From: Planctomycetia bacterium
Lineage (GTDB): Bacteria > Planctomycetota > Phycisphaerae > Phycisphaerales > SM1A02
DNA length: 7,964 nucleotides
NCBI GenBank assembly: GCA_005799475.1
Contig: SYGQ01000088.1
Coordinates: 1-7,964, forward strand
Reading direction: 5' to 3'
The notes beneath the pieces were generated by a model. That model was not told where the DNA came from. It saw only the letters and a program-made list of their open reading frames with translations, and ran no database searches. Shown here piece by piece: positions 6,155 through 7,964 of this stretch; position 1 is the first letter of the stretch; each line of letters opens with the position of its first letter. A program made the translations under genes and the position numbers.

Positions 6155-7089
6155 GCCACGCGCCCGCCGCGACTGACACGCACGCCGCCGGTCATGGCGA
6201 TGGTCACGCGCACTCGCCTGAGCACGCGAAGCACGCCTTCCTCGCGCACCACTTCGACACTCCGGCTCAGCAGTTCGACAGCGCGAAGCTTGGCATGTGG
6301 CTCTTCCTTGCCACCGAAGTGCTCTTCTTCGGCGCGCTCTTTGTTGGCTACACGGTCTTGCGCAGCCGATTCCCCGAGGTGTTCTCATACGCGAGCCACT
6401 ACCTCGACACCGTGATGGGCGGCATCAACACCTGTGTGCTGATTCTCTCAAGCCTGACGATGGCGCTCGGCGTGTACTTCGCGCAGCGCGGGCGCAAGTT
6501 GGCGCTCATCATCTGCCTCTGGCTCACCATGGCCGGCGCGGCCGGCTTCCTCGTCATCAAGTACTTCGAGTACTCGCACAAGATTCACGCGCACCTTGTT
6601 TGGGGACCGACCTTCTATGTGCCGCCTCACGACGAGGCGAACGCGGCTGCTGATCTCGCGCATGCTCCAGTGGCGCCCGCTGCGGCTGCGGTCCTCCCAC
6701 CGGCACCCGTGGCGGGTCTTCCGGCGGTCGATGCCTCCGTGATCCGTCCCGCAGCCGCAGGTCCCTCGGGCATCAGCGCGACTGCCTCAGATCACTCGCT
6801 CGCGGGTTCTGGCGACATCATTCCCCACGCGATGCCTGAGGCGCACTTGGCCGATCCGGCCATGCCGCCCAACACGCACCTCTTCTTCGCCGTGTACTAC
6901 GCGATGACCGGACTCCACGGCATCCATGTGCTCGTGGGGATGGTGGTGATCGGCATGCTGATCTACCGGGCCCACCGCGGCGACTTCGGTCCCAACTACT
7001 ACACGCCGGTCGACCTCGTGGGTCTCTATTGGCACATCGTTGACCTCGTCTGGATCTTCCTCTTCCCGCTCTTCTATCTCATCCACTGA
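6151..7089 (+). CDS. coxC: Cytochrome c oxidase subunit III with His-rich N-terminus and Ala/Pro-rich insert
   Basis: Subunit III stabilises subunit I and supports proton uptake. The chosen GTG start gives 312 residues. The N-terminus has nine histidines within residues 3-34, ending in the family-typical HHFDTPAQQFDSAKLGMWLF (33-52). Five transmembrane helices are visible at about 48-70, 90-110, 117-138, 243-272 and 288-311, as in the short bacterial subunit III class. Conserved elements are EVLFFGALFVGY (56-67), KYFEYSHKI (137-145), YAMTGLHGIHVLVG (250-263) and the closing VGLYWHIVDLVWIFLFPLFY (290-309). Residues 161-239, between helices 3 and 4, form an insert rich in Ala and Pro in place of the usual shorter loop. 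The stretch 162-207 is nearly low-complexity. The reading frame stays open and both flanks are conserved, so this looks like a real in-frame expansion rather than a frameshift. Subunit IV follows 15 bases downstream. Confidence 0.95.
   Translation: MSHAPAATDTHAAGHGDGHAHSPEHAKHAFLAHHFDTPAQQFDSAKLGMWLFLATEVLFFGALFVGYTVLRSRFPEVFSYASHYLDTVMGGINTCVLILSSLTMALGVYFAQRGRKLALIICLWLTMAGAAGFLVIKYFEYSHKIHAHLVWGPTFYVPPHDEANAAADLAHAPVAPAAAAVLPPAPVAGLPAVDASVIRPAAAGPSGISATASDHSLAGSGDIIPHAMPEAHLADPAMPPNTHLFFAVYYAMTGLHGIHVLVGMVVIGMLIYRAHRGDFGPNYYTPVDLVGLYWHIVDLVWIFLFPLFYLIH
6631..6867 (+). other. Segment encoding the Ala/Pro-rich insert of subunit III
   Basis: These codons encode residues 161-239 of CoxC. The first half is dominated by Ala, Pro and Val (for example HAPVAPAAAAVLPPAP at 171-186). 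The second half contains more Ser, Gly, Asp and His before the conserved PPNTHLFF. By helix count the loop lies between helices 3 and 4. It is probably disordered. It is not built from exact DNA repeats, so an old expansion or gradual growth is more likely than recent slippage. Confidence 0.65.
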
Positions 7090-7104
7090 GCTTTCGAGAG
7101 ACGC

Positions 7105-7536
7105 ATGTCACACACCGACCCATCGCCGCACTCGGCAGCGCACGCGACCGATCAACCGCTCGTCGGGCATCTCGTGCCCGTGCGTATTCTCATTTCGACC
7201 GCGGCGGCGCTTCTGGCGCTCACGATCATCACGGTGGCTGTGCGATACATCGATGTCGGCGAGTTCAATGTTTGGGTCGCTATCGGCATCGCGGTGGTGA
7301 AGGCAGCACTCGTCGCGACCTTTTTCATGCACCTAAAGTGGGACCGTCCCTTCAATGTGCTCGTGTTTGTCGGATGCACGCTCTTCGTCGTTCTCATGAT
7401 CGCGTTCTGCGTCCTTGACACTAGCCAGTATCGCGACACCCAGTTCACAGGCAATCCGCCGATGGCTCAAGAGACACTGGACGCGAACGCCCCGGGCGCG
7501 CCCATCACCCAGAAGAAGGCGGACATCAACCGGTAG
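7105..7536 (+). CDS. coxD: Cytochrome c oxidase subunit IV, prokaryotic type (COX4/CyoD-like)
   Basis: This small membrane subunit of bacterial caa3 and quinol oxidases (CtaF/CyoD class) is thought to aid assembly and stability of the core. The 143-residue product has a His-containing polar N-terminus, three transmembrane helices (about 24-46, 56-76 and 84-104) and a polar C-terminal tail rich in Pro, Ala and Lys. The diagnostic stretch is VVKAALVATFFMHLKWDRPF (64-83), equivalent to the family's VKA-x-LV-x-x-FFMHL signature. The ATG lies 15 bases after the coxC stop with a weak GAGAG (7096-7100) upstream. The 39-residue tail after helix 3 is longer than in the smallest members. The gene closes the standard coxB-A-C-D set. 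Confidence 0.92.
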   Translation: MSHTDPSPHSAAHATDQPLVGHLVPVRILISTAAALLALTIITVAVRYIDVGEFNVWVAIGIAVVKAALVATFFMHLKWDRPFNVLVFVGCTLFVVLMIAFCVLDTSQYRDTQFTGNPPMAQETLDANAPGAPITQKKADINR

Positions 7537-7537
7537 T

Positions 7538-7560
7538 CGGGCGTCTTGGCGTGCCGCCCG
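7538..7560 (+). other. Small GC-only inverted repeat after the subunit IV gene
   Basis: CGGGCG (7538-7543) and CGCCCG (7555-7560) are perfect inverted repeats with an 11-base loop, beginning two bases after the coxD stop. No T-run follows, so it is not a normal intrinsic terminator. It lies just before the ribosome site of the next gene and could be an mRNA-stabilising or pausing hairpin. A six-base stem is short enough to arise by chance in GC-rich DNA. Confidence 0.25.
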
Positions 7561-7567
7561 GCTCCGC

Positions 7568-7573
7568 AGGGAG
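7568..7573 (+). promoter_or_regulatory. Shine-Dalgarno sequence for the 3'-terminal subunit III-like gene
   Basis: AGGGAG ends eight bases before the GTG at 7582. No comparable site precedes the next in-frame ATG at 7648. This supports the GTG start. Confidence 0.7.
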
Positions 7574-7581
7574 CTCATCGC

Positions 7582-7964
7582 GTGTTCCTCGGACGCCGCG
7601 ACCCATTCACTTCTGCCCCTGAACGCGAGTCTGCCTCGCGCATTGGCATGATCGTCTTCATCATCGTCGTGGCCATCCTGTTCGTGGCGGCGATGCTGGG
7701 CTATGTCGTCGTGCGGCTCGATCCCCTTCGAACTCAGCCCTGGCGCGAGACGGCGACGCCCGGACTGCCACACTCGCTCGTCCTCAGCACGCTTGTCATC
7801 GTTGCGTCGAGCGCATCGTTGCACTGGAGCCTCGTTCGTGTGAGGCGCGGCGACCGCGGCGGCAGCGCGCGCGCACTCACCGTCGCGTACTGGCTCGGCA
7901 TTGTGTTCGTCGGGCTGCAGCTGGTGGCATGGTGGACGCTCTGGCGCGAGGGCGTGACGATCAC
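7582..7964 (+). CDS. Second subunit III-like membrane protein of the cytochrome oxidase cluster (partial, runs off the window)
   Basis: Reading from GTG at 7582, the frame stays open to the window edge and gives 127 residues with no stop. The N-terminus is polar (FLGRRDPFTSAPERESASR, 2-20). Three transmembrane helices follow, at about 21-45, 64-82 and 99-119. The pattern RIGMIVFIIVVAILFVAAML, a short loop ending in PGLPHSLVLST, then SSASLHWSLVRVRRGD and a third helix with GLQLVAWW is that of heme-copper oxidase subunit III-like proteins, seen at the end of ACIII/caa3 clusters. It differs clearly from CoxC, which is complete upstream. The product may be an extra structural subunit or an assembly protein. 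ATG at 7648 (Met23) would start inside helix 1 and has no ribosome site. The call rests on helix pattern and context, so the exact family is moderately sure; that it is a real gene is well supported. Confidence 0.72.
   Translation, partial: MFLGRRDPFTSAPERESASRIGMIVFIIVVAILFVAAMLGYVVVRLDPLRTQPWRETATPGLPHSLVLSTLVIVASSASLHWSLVRVRRGDRGGSARALTVAYWLGIVFVGLQLVAWWTLWREGVTI

Noticed and set aside
7537..7581. Intrinsic terminator after the subunit IV gene
   Set aside because: The inverted repeat has only six base pairs, lacks a T-tract, and is followed at once by a ribosome site and another oxidase gene, so the operon probably continues.
1..7964. CRISPR arrays, tRNA or rRNA genes, insertion sequences, attachment sites and origins
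   Set aside because: Nearly all bases lie in conserved respiratory genes. I saw no regular direct repeats, tRNA-like folds, transposase motifs or terminal inverted repeats.

Overview
The window is one continuous, plus-strand respiratory gene block. It is GC-rich, with gene gaps of 0 to 45 bases. It encodes the distal part of an Alternative Complex III (ACIII, a quinol:electron-acceptor oxidoreductase) followed directly by a caa3-type cytochrome c oxidase with a SCO-type assembly factor. Content and order (actE-actF, small membrane protein, SCO, coxB with fused cytochrome c, coxA, coxC, subunit IV, second subunit III-like protein) match the ACIII/caa3 clusters of Planctomycetota, and also occur in some Acidobacteriota, Gemmatimonadota, Bacteroidota and Myxococcota. 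The GC content, the Ala/Pro-rich insert and the local protein style suggest a planctomycete, perhaps from the Phycisphaerae. That placement is recollection of family style, not a search result.

Layout: bases 1-26 hold the last codons of an upstream gene (probably actD) that overlaps the actE start in a TAATG. ActE (26-694) is a membrane-anchored mono-heme cytochrome c. ActF (698-2029) is a ten-helix NrfD/PsrC-like membrane subunit. A 123-residue single-helix protein of unknown function (2044-2415) overlaps the GTG start of a SCO copper chaperone (2412-3293). CoxB (3303-4409) carries a complete CuA site and a C-terminal heme c domain. CoxA (4436-6154) has all heme and CuB ligands and the YSHP signature of A2-type oxidases. 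CoxC (6151-7089) starts at GTG, overlaps the coxA stop, has a His-rich N-terminus and carries an unusual Ala/Pro-rich insert. A prokaryotic subunit IV (7105-7536) follows. The window ends inside another three-helix subunit III-like gene (7582 to the edge) that starts with GTG behind a good Shine-Dalgarno sequence.

Functionally, ACIII oxidises membrane quinol and passes electrons through its c-type hemes (ActE) to the heme c and CuA of CoxB. They then go to heme a and the heme a3-CuB centre of CoxA, where O2 is reduced to water with proton pumping. SCO would supply copper to CuA. Nothing in the window points to an undescribed defence, mobile or RNA system. The points worth a second look are local: the uncharacterised small protein, three extra cysteines beside CuA, the CoxC insert and the extra subunit III-like gene.
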